Shown in pieces: positions 28,687 to 36,666 of a DNA stretch of 64,000 nucleotides. Positions within the stretch are counted from its first letter, which is position 1; each line of letters opens with the position of its first letter. Below the pieces are notes generated by a model, which worked only from the letters and a program-made list of their open reading frames with translations, ran no database searches and was not told the DNA's origin. Made by a program: the position numbers and the translations under genes. Origin of the DNA: Thermoplasmatota archaeon. GTDB lineage: Archaea; Thermoplasmatota; Penumbrarchaeia; Penumbrarchaeales; Penumbrarchaeaceae. Location: positions 1 through 64,000 of the forward strand of contig JALOTP010000003.1 of NCBI GenBank assembly GCA_025457865.1, written 5' to 3'.

Positions 28687-28730
28687 TATTTAAAAGACCT
28701 CTTTATACATTCGCCCCGACCAACGGAGGG
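28687..28730 (+). promoter_or_regulatory. argF TATA box and ribosome site
   Basis: TATTTAAAA at 28687-28695 predicts transcription from about 28716. GGAGGG at 28725-28730 lies 6 bases before TTG 28737. The TATA position makes any start upstream of 28716 unlikely, excluding the tracked start at 28653. Confidence 0.7.
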
Positions 28731-28736
28731 TCTGCC

Positions 28737-29660
28737 TTGAAAAGGGACCTCATTTCAATGCTGGATATCAAGGACGAGCTCAAGGAACTGATAGATCTGG
28801 CCATGACCATGAAGGGCGAATGGAGGGAAGGGCTCCAGTTCACCCCTTTCAAGGGTAGGACGCTCGGTCTGATTTTCGAGAAACCGAGCCTCAGGACCAG
28901 GGTATCCTTCGAAGTTGGTTTCTCCCAGCTTGGAGGGACCTCCCTTTACCTATCCCCGACCGAGATACAGGTGGGCAAGAGGGAATCGGTCCATGATGTC
29001 GGTAAGGTCCTCTCAAGGTTCGTGGACATCATAATGTACAGGGCCTTCAAGAACGAGATGATGATGGAACTTGCAAAGCATGCAGATGTTCCCGTTGTGA
29101 ACGGCCTTGACGATAAGGAGCATCCATGCCAGGCCGTTGCTGACCTTATGACGATGACAGAGATCAAGGGCACCCTCAAGGGCAGGACGCTCGCATGGGT
29201 AGGGGACGGCAATAATGTCCTCCATTCGCTCCTTCTAGGTGCTCCGGTCCTTGGCATGAACGTCAAAGCAGCATGTCCCAAAGGGTATGAACCTGACCCG
29301 GATGTGGTCAAGAAGGCCTCTGAGCTAGGAAAGAAGAACAAAGCATCCGTCCAGATCATGACAGACCCGAGGGAAGCCGTGAAGGGTGCGGACGTGGTCT
29401 ATACAGATACATGGGTCTCCATGGGGGACGAAGCGGAGATGGAGAGGAGGCTCAGGGACTTCTCTCCCTACCAGGTCAATATGGAGCTCTTCTCCCTGGC
29501 CAGACCCGACGCCATATTCATGCACTGCCTGCCTGCGCACAGGGGACAGGAGGTCACCGATGATGTGATGGACTCACCCAGGTCGGTCGTCTTCCAGGAG
29601 GCAGAGAACAGGATGCACGCCCAGAAGGCCATAATGGTCAGGCTCATGGGCAAGAAATAG
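28737..29660 (+). CDS. argF: Ornithine carbamoyltransferase
   Basis: The product is 307 residues with a TTG start, the standard length for the enzyme. It joins carbamoyl phosphate and ornithine to citrulline in arginine synthesis. Visible signatures: carbamoyl-phosphate loop KPSLRTR near residue 48, HPCQAVADL near 125, the NADP-fold-like LAWVGDGNNVLHSLL, and the ornithine-side HCLPAHRG near 263. The C-terminus ends in a long helix (RMHAQKAIMVRLM) as in other archaeal OTCs. The TTG is supported by the GGAGGG site, the promoter position and the family-typical N-terminus KRDLISMLD. No other arginine genes are in the window. Convergent with the DP1 gene, two bases between stops. Confidence 0.95.
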   Translation: MKRDLISMLDIKDELKELIDLAMTMKGEWREGLQFTPFKGRTLGLIFEKPSLRTRVSFEVGFSQLGGTSLYLSPTEIQVGKRESVHDVGKVLSRFVDIIMYRAFKNEMMMELAKHADVPVVNGLDDKEHPCQAVADLMTMTEIKGTLKGRTLAWVGDGNNVLHSLLLGAPVLGMNVKAACPKGYEPDPDVVKKASELGKKNKASVQIMTDPREAVKGADVVYTDTWVSMGDEAEMERRLRDFSPYQVNMELFSLARPDAIFMHCLPAHRGQEVTDDVMDSPRSVVFQEAENRMHAQKAIMVRLMGKK

Positions 29661-29662
29661 GG

Positions 29663-31417
29663 TCAATTGAGGGCCCAGCCGTAGACCCTCTCCGCATCCC
29701 CGAGGTCAACTACACCCATCCTTGACGGCTGGGGTTTGAAGTTCATCAGCTTCTGGAACTTTGTCTGTGATTGCCAGGTGGAACCCTGGACCATCTGGAC
29801 TCCCCTGTAGACCTCCATCTCGAACCTGTGGACGTGTCCCGATACCAGTATGTCCGGTACCTCACCTATCACCATCATGTCCGTTTCCTCGGGAGAGAGC
29901 TGGTTCCTCATGCCGTAGCAGGGTGAGAAATGTCTCATCCTGAGCATCTCCTTCATACCCTGGATGGGGCATTCGTAGGTAACGTCCTTGAAGAGGGTGA
30001 CAAGGTCGTCCAGTGACCTGCCGTGATATGCAGAGACATGGACCCCGGACAGTGAGAAATGGGTCGGATTGGACAGGAAGTGGACCTTGGAGTTGGAGAA
30101 CAGGTCCTGGAACTCCTCCGGGATGGGGGGCTGCGGTTCCGCTAGTCTGACAGCATCATGGTTACCAGGGAGCAGTACAAGTTCTATATGCTCCGGAAGA
30201 CGGGAGAGAGAACCCGCCAGAGCCTCGTACTGTCTCGAGATGTCCATGATCCGAAGGTCCTTGTCCTGTTCGGGATAGACGCCTATGCCATCGACAAGGT
30301 CGCCTGATATGACAAGGTACTTCACCCGTCTCCCCATATCCGCAGGGAGGTTCGCGTCCCGCTCTCCCCTCAGCCAGGATATCATCCTATCCCAGTCCTC
30401 AGCGAGGTACATCCTGGAGCCGATGTGGGTATCGGATGTGAAGGCCGCAAGGAGTCCTTTGGTTGTCGAAACACGCCTCCTGTGAAACTGTGGTACATCC
30501 ACCCTGACGACCTTGTCGGCGAAGACTATACCACCGCCCCGTCTGTCCCCGCTCTTGTACCTGCCTGTTACGGCTACCACCTCGTCATTGACAATACGGG
30601 CCTTGAACACCTCCTTCGTCTTTGACAGGAGTGCCCTAACGGATCCGGTGGTATCCTCAAGGACAAGCATCTGATGGCCGTTCTTCGTGGTCCTAGAATC
30701 GGAGATCATGCCGATGAAGGTGAGGCCATCCTCCGTACCATGGATGCTGCTGATGTCCGTGACAGGGAGCAGGTCGGGGTTCTGTTTCACGATGAGCTCC
30801 CGCAGGGACCGGTATCTGTCCATGAAGAGGTTCCTGAAGTCCTCTATCTTGCCGGTCGAGCCCATCCTTTCCGACGGGTCCATCAGGACCCGGAGGTCGC
30901 CCTCCTCATCGGACGCAGGTGCCCTGGGCCTGAAAGCCCCTCTGATGTCATCAAGGACCCTATCCACTATGGCTACGGACGGTCTCGATGACAAGGGTCC
31001 TGTGGATGTCGGTGGCCCTGGCACCTGATGTGCTCCAATATCGATGGGGGTCCGTTGGGGGGATCTCATAGGTTGTGTGGGCTGGAATATGGGATTTGAC
31101 GTGTCAGGACCCTCTATGAGGCCTTTCTCGAGATGGGGCGCTGCAGAGATAATGGTCGTTGTACCTGTAGGTCGTCCTATGTGGTCGATACCCCGGTCCG
31201 GCGGTGGCACTGTCGAAGGTATGTTCTGATCGGGCATTGATGAGGGTCCTGAAAGCTCCAGGAGCTGGGGAACACCTATTATGGCCGGCAGCGACCTGCC
31301 AGTGGACAAGGCCGTTTCGAGGTCCGTAAGGAGCGATGGGGTCTGGGAGAGCATCCGGTGAGCGTCCGGTGCCAGGAGCCTGTTCCATCTCATGAGCCTC
31401 TGGGCGATTTCCTCCAT
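29663..31417 (-). CDS. polB: DNA polymerase II (family D) small subunit DP1
   Basis: The product is 584 residues. It is the exonuclease/small subunit of the archaeal replicative polymerase PolD. The N-terminal ~200 residues hold a helical segment and a variable Pro/Thr-rich linker. An OB-fold follows (about 210-290). Then comes a calcineurin-type phosphoesterase with metal ligands in order: SDTHIGS, SGDLVDG, LPGNHDAVR, YHGRS and SGHVHRFE. These give 3'-5' proofreading nuclease activity in DP1 proteins. The C-terminal QGSTWQSQTKFQKLMN is the family signature. The large subunit DP2 is not in the window. A minus-strand TATA (GATAAATACG, 31446-31455) precedes the gene, which is divergent from the ribbon-helix-helix regulator. 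Confidence 0.95.
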   Translation of the reverse strand: MEEIAQRLMRWNRLLAPDAHRMLSQTPSLLTDLETALSTGRSLPAIIGVPQLLELSGPSSMPDQNIPSTVPPPDRGIDHIGRPTGTTTIISAAPHLEKGLIEGPDTSNPIFQPTQPMRSPQRTPIDIGAHQVPGPPTSTGPLSSRPSVAIVDRVLDDIRGAFRPRAPASDEEGDLRVLMDPSERMGSTGKIEDFRNLFMDRYRSLRELIVKQNPDLLPVTDISSIHGTEDGLTFIGMISDSRTTKNGHQMLVLEDTTGSVRALLSKTKEVFKARIVNDEVVAVTGRYKSGDRRGGGIVFADKVVRVDVPQFHRRRVSTTKGLLAAFTSDTHIGSRMYLAEDWDRMISWLRGERDANLPADMGRRVKYLVISGDLVDGIGVYPEQDKDLRIMDISRQYEALAGSLSRLPEHIELVLLPGNHDAVRLAEPQPPIPEEFQDLFSNSKVHFLSNPTHFSLSGVHVSAYHGRSLDDLVTLFKDVTYECPIQGMKEMLRMRHFSPCYGMRNQLSPEETDMMVIGEVPDILVSGHVHRFEMEVYRGVQMVQGSTWQSQTKFQKLMNFKPQPSRMGVVDLGDAERVYGWALN

Positions 31418-31445
31418 CGGGCGGCGATTCCGACTACGGTCGTAT

Positions 31446-31455
31446 TTATCTTTCC
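31446..31455 (-). promoter_or_regulatory. TATA box of the DP1 gene
   Basis: GATAAATACG on the minus strand is centred about 33 bases before the DP1 ATG, predicting a leader shorter than 15 bases. It lies about 90 bases from the nearest TGTCSGACA operator of the divergent gene. Confidence 0.55.
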
Positions 31456-31540
31456 CGGGGGTGAGGTAAAAGTATGCTATTGGTACCCATGGTGGCAGGG
31501 CAGTCCTGTGAAAGGCTTTTTACATCACTATCACTTATTA

Positions 31541-31613
31541 TGTTGGACAAAGATCGATTTTTGTCCGACATTTTTAAATATTTGTCGGACATATCATGGT
31601 ATGCTGTCGGGCA
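31541..31613 (+). promoter_or_regulatory. Array of four TGTCSGACA operators around a TATA box
   Basis: Four 9-bp dyad sites occur in a row: TGTTGGACA (31541-31549), TGTCCGACA (31562-31570), TGTCGGACA (31583-31591) and TGTCGGGCA (31605-31613). Their centres are spaced 21, 21 and 22 bp, two helical turns each. The two perfect sites flank the TATA element TTTTTAAATATT (31571-31582), and the fourth covers the predicted transcription start of the gene at 31627. The placement predicts repression by a dimeric protein binding cooperatively on one DNA face. The adjacent ribbon-helix-helix gene is the obvious candidate (autoregulation). Confidence 0.8.
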
Positions 31614-31626
31614 GGTGTAGGCGAAC

Positions 31627-32010
31627 ATGGAGAAGGCGGACAAGATCACCATCCGGTTGACGCCTGAACAGGCCTCGGCCCTGGACTATCTGGTCAAGGC
31701 CGGAGAGTGCAAGAACCGGTCCGAAGCGGTCCGAACGTTGATAGACCGTCTCATCCAGAGCTCCATGGATGACGAGGGTAAGGTATTGGTCAAACTGCCC
31801 GACACCATGCTGAACGCGGTCGACATACTTGTCTCTGCAGAGCATTTCGTCAGCAGGGAGCTCGGTATACGGGAGCTCGTCCGCAATGGTCTGAGCCTCC
31901 TTGACATTGCGCTCATACAGGAGAGGCACGCCCTCCTCTCCGAGGCAGGGGCCGATAAGAAGGCCAGGGACATACTGGAGGGCGAGTACTCCAACATGCT
32001 CAAACAGTGA
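31627..32010 (+). CDS. Tandem ribbon-helix-helix transcriptional regulator
   Basis: The product is 127 residues. Residues about 5-45 (KITIRLTPEQASALDYLV) fit a CopG/MetJ-type ribbon-helix-helix: a basic beta strand followed by two helices with a conserved small-residue turn. Residues about 57-100 (KVLVKLPDTMLNAVDILV) look like a second copy, so one chain may contain a whole intramolecular DNA-binding dimer. The C-terminal 25 residues are a charged helix. Four spaced operators cover its promoter, and a hairpin-T7 terminator follows, making a monocistronic, probably self-regulated gene. Ribbon-helix-helix proteins regulate cell division, metal uptake and plasmid functions in archaea; the target set cannot be told from sequence. 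The divergent DP1 gene might be a second target. Confidence 0.8.
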   Translation: MEKADKITIRLTPEQASALDYLVKAGECKNRSEAVRTLIDRLIQSSMDDEGKVLVKLPDTMLNAVDILVSAEHFVSRELGIRELVRNGLSLLDIALIQERHALLSEAGADKKARDILEGEYSNMLKQ

Positions 32011-32058
32011 TCTTGGGAAAGAACCTGAACAGATGGGATCTAAGAATGGGATGCACTC

Positions 32059-32115
32059 TGTAGGGGCCCTCGAAATATTTTTCGGGGGAGACAAGGGCCC
32101 CTACACTCTTTTTTT
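32059..32115 (+). terminator. 12-bp hairpin plus T7 terminator
   Basis: TGTAGGGGCCCT pairs perfectly with AGGGCCCCTACA, with a 23-base loop containing CGAAATATTTTTCG. ACTC and a run of seven T follow. It lies between the convergent regulator and MBL-fold surface protein genes. The T-run orientation serves the plus-strand gene; the minus side has no T-run. Confidence 0.78.
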
Positions 32116-32132
32116 CTCAAATAAATCGAGGC

Positions 32133-35126
32133 TTAAAGCTTTGGGGGTTCGCCCGGTACACTTACCCCGTCCTGCGGAGGTAGGTCCATATGTTGAGATG
32201 CCTGGGCTGTCTCTGTCGGGGCCACGACGGGCGAGGTCGGATCTTGCGTTAGGTTTATAGTTGGACCAACTGGCAGCGGTGCTGCTGGAGGCTGTCCTGG
32301 TGCCAATTGTTGTCTGGGCGCGAAGAGGAAGTCGATATCGGAGGTCTGACCCTGGACCGCTGGGGGTTGCCCCTGAGCGGCCTGTTCATTGTTCGAAGGC
32401 ACCGTTACCTGAGGCGCCTGTCCTATGGAAGCGGCGCTCACATCCTTCCTCTTCCTCAGCAATAAAAGCGCTATGATGGCCAGGATGACCAGGACCAGGA
32501 CGACCAGGGCCGCAATGATGATGACAGGGCCTATCCCATCATCTTCGACCTGGGGTGGGTCTTCTTCGACCACCACTTCCTCCACTGTCACTTTGATGAA
32601 GTCATATCCGATCTTGCCAAGGTCGTCCTTGACAGTAAGGGTGACATTATAGGTCCCTGCCTGCATATATATGTGGTCCACTATCCTTCCAGTTAAATTG
32701 CTCCCGTCATCGAAATCCCAGTGGAAATAGATGAGCTGGCCCGATGAGGACGAACCGGAAGCATCGAAACGCAGTGCACCGCCGACCTTGGCTGACATAT
32801 CCTGTCCTGCAGATGCCACAGGCGGCGCCCTTACAGGCACATCAAGGGTCAATGTGACATCCTCGATGGAAGTGGTCCTGAGGACCAGCTGATGCTCGCC
32901 CGGTGTGGCTGTGAACGATGCTGTGAAGCTCTTGTAGGCCAGGGGGAGGAGGGAAACTAGGAGCTCGCTCTTGAGCGTTGTCCCATCGAGCTGTAGGATG
33001 ATGGTAATATTCTCCCCCTTAAGATTGCCCGTGTTGGTCAGTTTGAACAACACATTGACGGCCTCGCCCTCCTGGGGTGCTTTTGGTGTGATGGCAAGTT
33101 CCGGGACCAATCTTGTCTCGTAGTGGACCACCACGATGGAGATGTTGGTCGTATCCATGCCTCCAAGGCCGTCATCGACCTTGAGCGTGATGACATGGGT
33201 CCCTGCTGAAAGGAGCTTTGTCAGGGCCAAGCCATAACCCAGCTTTCCGTCCAGATCTGAGATCCATTCGACGATCAACGGGTCTCCGTCACCGTCGAAG
33301 GTCCCGCTCGCATTGAAAGTTACGGGGACCCTGTCGGAATGCTCGGAGTTCGGCGCTGGAGAATAGATGACCGCTCTCGGAAACTGGTTCCTTACCGTGG
33401 GACCTATCAGGTCGGAACCCTCATCCGCCGGTAACCTGACATCGAACTTCCCGTCACTGAAATCGAAGTGGAAGGTATGGTTGCCCAGGTCGAGCCGTGT
33501 CGAATACCTGAACTCGACCCCCTTCTTGATGTCCGTACCCACCATGGTCATGTTGTTAGGGGCCCCATCAATGACGACCAGCCTCTTCACAGCGGTGTCA
33601 CCGTGATTGTCCTTGTACCTGACGGAGAACGTGAAAGTGTCCTTCCTTGCCCCCTCGGGGAGGTCCACTCCGCCCAGGGATAGGATGGGAGCATAGTTGG
33701 CCCTTGCCACTATGAATGTGGTCTCCCCCTTCATGGGATATCTGACTTCGCTGATGCCATCTGAGAAGACCATATGGTAGTAATGGTCCCCTATGGTAAG
33801 CTTGGACGTATAGTAGAACTCGACGCCTTTAGCATAGTTCAGGATACCGCTGGGCTTCATATTGTAGCTGCTACCATCCATGAAGAGATAGGACCTGACC
33901 GGTGTCGCGTTCTCGGGGTCCTTGTAGGTCAAGCTGATCCGGTAGGTCGAATCCGTATCCCCTTCAAGCGGGTCATGTTTGGGGTCAATAAGCTCGGGAA
34001 TGTGATTCACATGGAAGTTGATATCTCCGGTGGTAGGGACCCTGACCGTCCTACCATCGACCTCGAACTCGAGATGGTAGGGGTGGTCGCCCGGAGCCAT
34101 CTTCATGACCTCGGTGTACTGGACCCCGGTCCTGTAACCTGATGTCGCGGTCGTGGTCAATGGAACGGCCGTTCCGTCAAGGAACAGCTCGGCTCTGGTA
34201 GCTGGCCTGTCGTACCAGTACTTGTAGGTCGCAACGAAGGTAAAGTTCGTGTTCATATCCCCATCGAAGGGGGTGAACTCCATGCCTATGACCTCTGGGG
34301 GGTGGTCAGGCTTGGTGTACATGAAGGTCTGGTTGTGCGAAAGGGTGTTCACGAGCTGCTGTTTATTGTTGTAAACGGTGGCCTGGAAGGTCTGGTAATC
34401 GTGGTCCTTGATCACGTACTCAGGGTAGTAGTTGGTGTATATGGCGGGTTTGATGAGATCGAAATCAAGGAGCATCACATCAAGGCCTTTGAGCTCAGGA
34501 GCATTGGCCATGTACGTTTCCGTGTTGGACCCAGAGCTGCATGTACCATGGTACCATTTGACGCCGGACGGCATCTCCACAAGGAAGGTGTTGTCCTGGA
34601 CCCCAGACATCCACGTGTGCTCCATGCCGTACGAGGTTATCTGCACATTCAGGTCGGGGATGGTCTTTGTGACCTTCTTGCCCATGGCCGGGTTAAGTTC
34701 GACTATCTTGTTGGAATCGACCCCTCTCGAGATCATATCATTGTGAAGGGCGTTGTTCCCAGCGACGTAGGCTCCCGTGTTCCTTGCTACGCATGCTACC
34801 TCATCAGGGTCATAGTGGGAGCTGTGACCGTGAGGTGCCTGGAGGATCAGGTCAGCCCTCTTGATGGATTCCGGGTTCCAGATGCATGCGGTCTCGTTGG
34901 GGAAGGCCTCTACGAATATCACCAGCTCATCGTCCCAGACCCTGAAAGCGGTTGAACCGAAGGCCGCCGCGTCGTGGTTGAGGTATGTGAAGTTCAGGAC
35001 AGGTCCGGCCCTTGAATCCCTTGCCAGTGGGGGATCCGCCGAAGGTCCTTCCGTTCCGGACCCTGCGGTCGCTGGAATGACCATGAGAACCACCAGCAGT
35101 ATCGAAATGGCGAAATGCTTCCTCAT
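32133..35126 (-). CDS. Surface protein: MBL-like fold, repeated beta domains, PKD domain, membrane anchor
   Basis: The product is 997 residues. A signal peptide (RKHFAISILLVVLMVIPATA) is followed by a metallo-beta-lactamase-like domain of the UlaG type (about 30-260). The usual HxHxDH becomes HGHSSH, so one metal-binding Asp is replaced by Ser and catalysis is doubtful. Then come about three ~85-residue repeats (for example DMNTNFTFVATYKYWYD), a PKD-like domain (FDGDGDPLIVEWISDLDG), a CARDB-like segment and a second PKD-like domain. A transmembrane helix (VIIIAALVVLVLVILAII) precedes a Gln/Pro-rich cytosolic tail of about 100 residues. AGGAAGG lies 6 bases before ATG 35126, which was preferred to 35132. 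Probably a structural or binding surface protein using a dead or altered enzyme fold. Confidence 0.82.
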   Translation of the reverse strand: MRKHFAISILLVVLMVIPATAGSGTEGPSADPPLARDSRAGPVLNFTYLNHDAAAFGSTAFRVWDDELVIFVEAFPNETACIWNPESIKRADLILQAPHGHSSHYDPDEVACVARNTGAYVAGNNALHNDMISRGVDSNKIVELNPAMGKKVTKTIPDLNVQITSYGMEHTWMSGVQDNTFLVEMPSGVKWYHGTCSSGSNTETYMANAPELKGLDVMLLDFDLIKPAIYTNYYPEYVIKDHDYQTFQATVYNNKQQLVNTLSHNQTFMYTKPDHPPEVIGMEFTPFDGDMNTNFTFVATYKYWYDRPATRAELFLDGTAVPLTTTATSGYRTGVQYTEVMKMAPGDHPYHLEFEVDGRTVRVPTTGDINFHVNHIPELIDPKHDPLEGDTDSTYRISLTYKDPENATPVRSYLFMDGSSYNMKPSGILNYAKGVEFYYTSKLTIGDHYYHMVFSDGISEVRYPMKGETTFIVARANYAPILSLGGVDLPEGARKDTFTFSVRYKDNHGDTAVKRLVVIDGAPNNMTMVGTDIKKGVEFRYSTRLDLGNHTFHFDFSDGKFDVRLPADEGSDLIGPTVRNQFPRAVIYSPAPNSEHSDRVPVTFNASGTFDGDGDPLIVEWISDLDGKLGYGLALTKLLSAGTHVITLKVDDGLGGMDTTNISIVVVHYETRLVPELAITPKAPQEGEAVNVLFKLTNTGNLKGENITIILQLDGTTLKSELLVSLLPLAYKSFTASFTATPGEHQLVLRTTSIEDVTLTLDVPVRAPPVASAGQDMSAKVGGALRFDASGSSSSGQLIYFHWDFDDGSNLTGRIVDHIYMQAGTYNVTLTVKDDLGKIGYDFIKVTVEEVVVEEDPPQVEDDGIGPVIIIAALVVLVLVILAIIALLLLRKRKDVSAASIGQAPQVTVPSNNEQAAQGQPPAVQGQTSDIDFLFAPRQQLAPGQPPAAPLPVGPTINLTQDPTSPVVAPTETAQASQHMDLPPQDGVSVPGEPPKL

Positions 35127-35157
35127 ATCCATCCTTCCTTGACCATCATGCGGAACC

Positions 35158-35166
35158 CTATATAAG
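35158..35166 (-). promoter_or_regulatory. TATA box of the MBL-fold surface protein gene
   Basis: CTTATATAG on the minus strand is centred 36 bases before ATG 35126, predicting transcription from about 35137. The AGGAAGG ribosome site then falls at the very start of the message. Confidence 0.6.
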
Positions 35167-35273
35167 CCCGATTCAAAGGACCCCCCAAAGGTCCGATGGT
35201 CCAAAATAAAGTACTCATCTGTTCCCTTATTAAACCTTTTTCAATTCATGTGAAGGTGGGCCACTAGGGATAT

Positions 35274-36665
35274 TTGGATAAGGGGCCCCGTGATTTACCC
35301 GCGATGGTTCCCATTCCCGAGGTCAAGAAGGCTGTCCTTGCATGGATATCACGGGACGATGAGCTCGTCCCCGAGATGAGGGAGCTCTGCTCATCGGCGG
35401 GGTACAGGATAGTCGAGGAGGTGAGGCAGGTAAAGGACCGGCCCGACCCGAAGTTCTATTTCGGTTCAGGAAAGGTGTCGGAGCTCTCTGAGATAGAGGA
35501 TGTGGAGTACATGCTCACTCCTGCGGACCTGACCCCGCCCCAGGCCTATTCAATATCCAAGGCCTCCGGATTGGTGGTGCTGGACCGGATACGGGTCATC
35601 CTAGAGCTCTTCAAAGAGAGGGCAAGCACGCCTGAGTCAAGGCTCCAGGTGGAGCTAGCGGACCTCCATCACCAGATGCCCATCATCAAGGAGTACATCC
35701 ATCAGGGTACCCTTACAGAGAGACCGGGTTTCCTGGGCGGCGGGGAGTACATGGTGGATTATTATTACGAGATGGCAAGGAAGAGGATGGCAAGGATCAG
35801 GAAAGAGCTCGCCCTTACAAGGAAGGCAAGAGGGCAGAAGAGGGCACTGAGAAAGAGGAGGGGCGCCCGGACCGTTTCAATTGCGGGTTATACCAATGCT
35901 GGGAAATCCACCCTTTTCAATGCGCTACTGGCCGATGACGACCCTTTGAGGTCGGCAGAGGTCAGCCCAATGGTGTTCACGACGCTCGGGACTACCACCA
36001 GGAAGATGAGCGGAATACGGAACTGCATGGTTACCGATACGGTCGGATTCATCAGGGACCTGCCTCCATGGCTGGTCGAGGGTTTCATGTCCACTCTCGA
36101 GGAGGTCTTCCTTTCGGACGTTGTCCTTCTGGTCGTTGACCCCTTGGACCCGGATGATATGCTGGTAAGGAAGCTTGCCGACTCCCTTAAGGTCCTCCGG
36201 AACGGAAGCACTCAGGGGAAGGTCGTTCTGGTACTGAACAAGGCTGACCTGCCATGTGTCCGCTCGGAGGAGGAGTTCCTGACATTGGTCAAGAACGGCC
36301 TTGACCCTGCTCTGTTAGCAATGATATCGGACATCGTGCGGGTATCGGCCAAGGACCGGACCAATATTGATGGGTTGATCCATGCCATTAGGCAGTTGTT
36401 CGGACCGCTGGTCCGTTTCAAAGCGGTCGTCCCTCAGACCGAAATAGGTTTCGAAGCGGTCAAGTACATCAGGGAGCTTTCGGAGGAGAGCGAGGAGGGG
36501 TTCGTGGAGGCTGACATTGAGGTATCGGGCCTCCTTGAGGAGAGATGGGTGGTCCCGGTGACCCGGCGGATAATAGAAGCAGGAGGCCGGGTTGTCATTG
36601 GTCCTCCCAGTACAGAGGACGAAAAGGGTTTAATCCCGATATCACATGACATGAAAGGGACATGA
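35274..36665 (+). CDS. hflX: GTPase HflX
   Basis: The product is 463 residues. HflX is a translational GTPase-family protein that binds the large ribosomal subunit and is linked to ribosome rescue or splitting. The N-terminal HflX domain holds GSGKVSEL and LVVLDRIRVIL. A helical linker carries PGFLGGGE and a basic stretch (KARGQKRALRKRRG). The G domain has G1 GYTNAGKS near residue 205, G3 DTVGFI near 252 and G4 NKAD near 322. A C-terminal ~85-residue extension follows. The tracked TTG at 35274 has AGGGA just upstream; ATG 35304 lacks a ribosome site but would also leave the domain intact. galU starts one base after the stop, so the two are co-transcribed. Confidence 0.93.
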   Translation: MDKGPRDLPAMVPIPEVKKAVLAWISRDDELVPEMRELCSSAGYRIVEEVRQVKDRPDPKFYFGSGKVSELSEIEDVEYMLTPADLTPPQAYSISKASGLVVLDRIRVILELFKERASTPESRLQVELADLHHQMPIIKEYIHQGTLTERPGFLGGGEYMVDYYYEMARKRMARIRKELALTRKARGQKRALRKRRGARTVSIAGYTNAGKSTLFNALLADDDPLRSAEVSPMVFTTLGTTTRKMSGIRNCMVTDTVGFIRDLPPWLVEGFMSTLEEVFLSDVVLLVVDPLDPDDMLVRKLADSLKVLRNGSTQGKVVLVLNKADLPCVRSEEEFLTLVKNGLDPALLAMISDIVRVSAKDRTNIDGLIHAIRQLFGPLVRFKAVVPQTEIGFEAVKYIRELSEESEEGFVEADIEVSGLLEERWVVPVTRRIIEAGGRVVIGPPSTEDEKGLIPISHDMKGT

Positions 36666-36666
36666 T

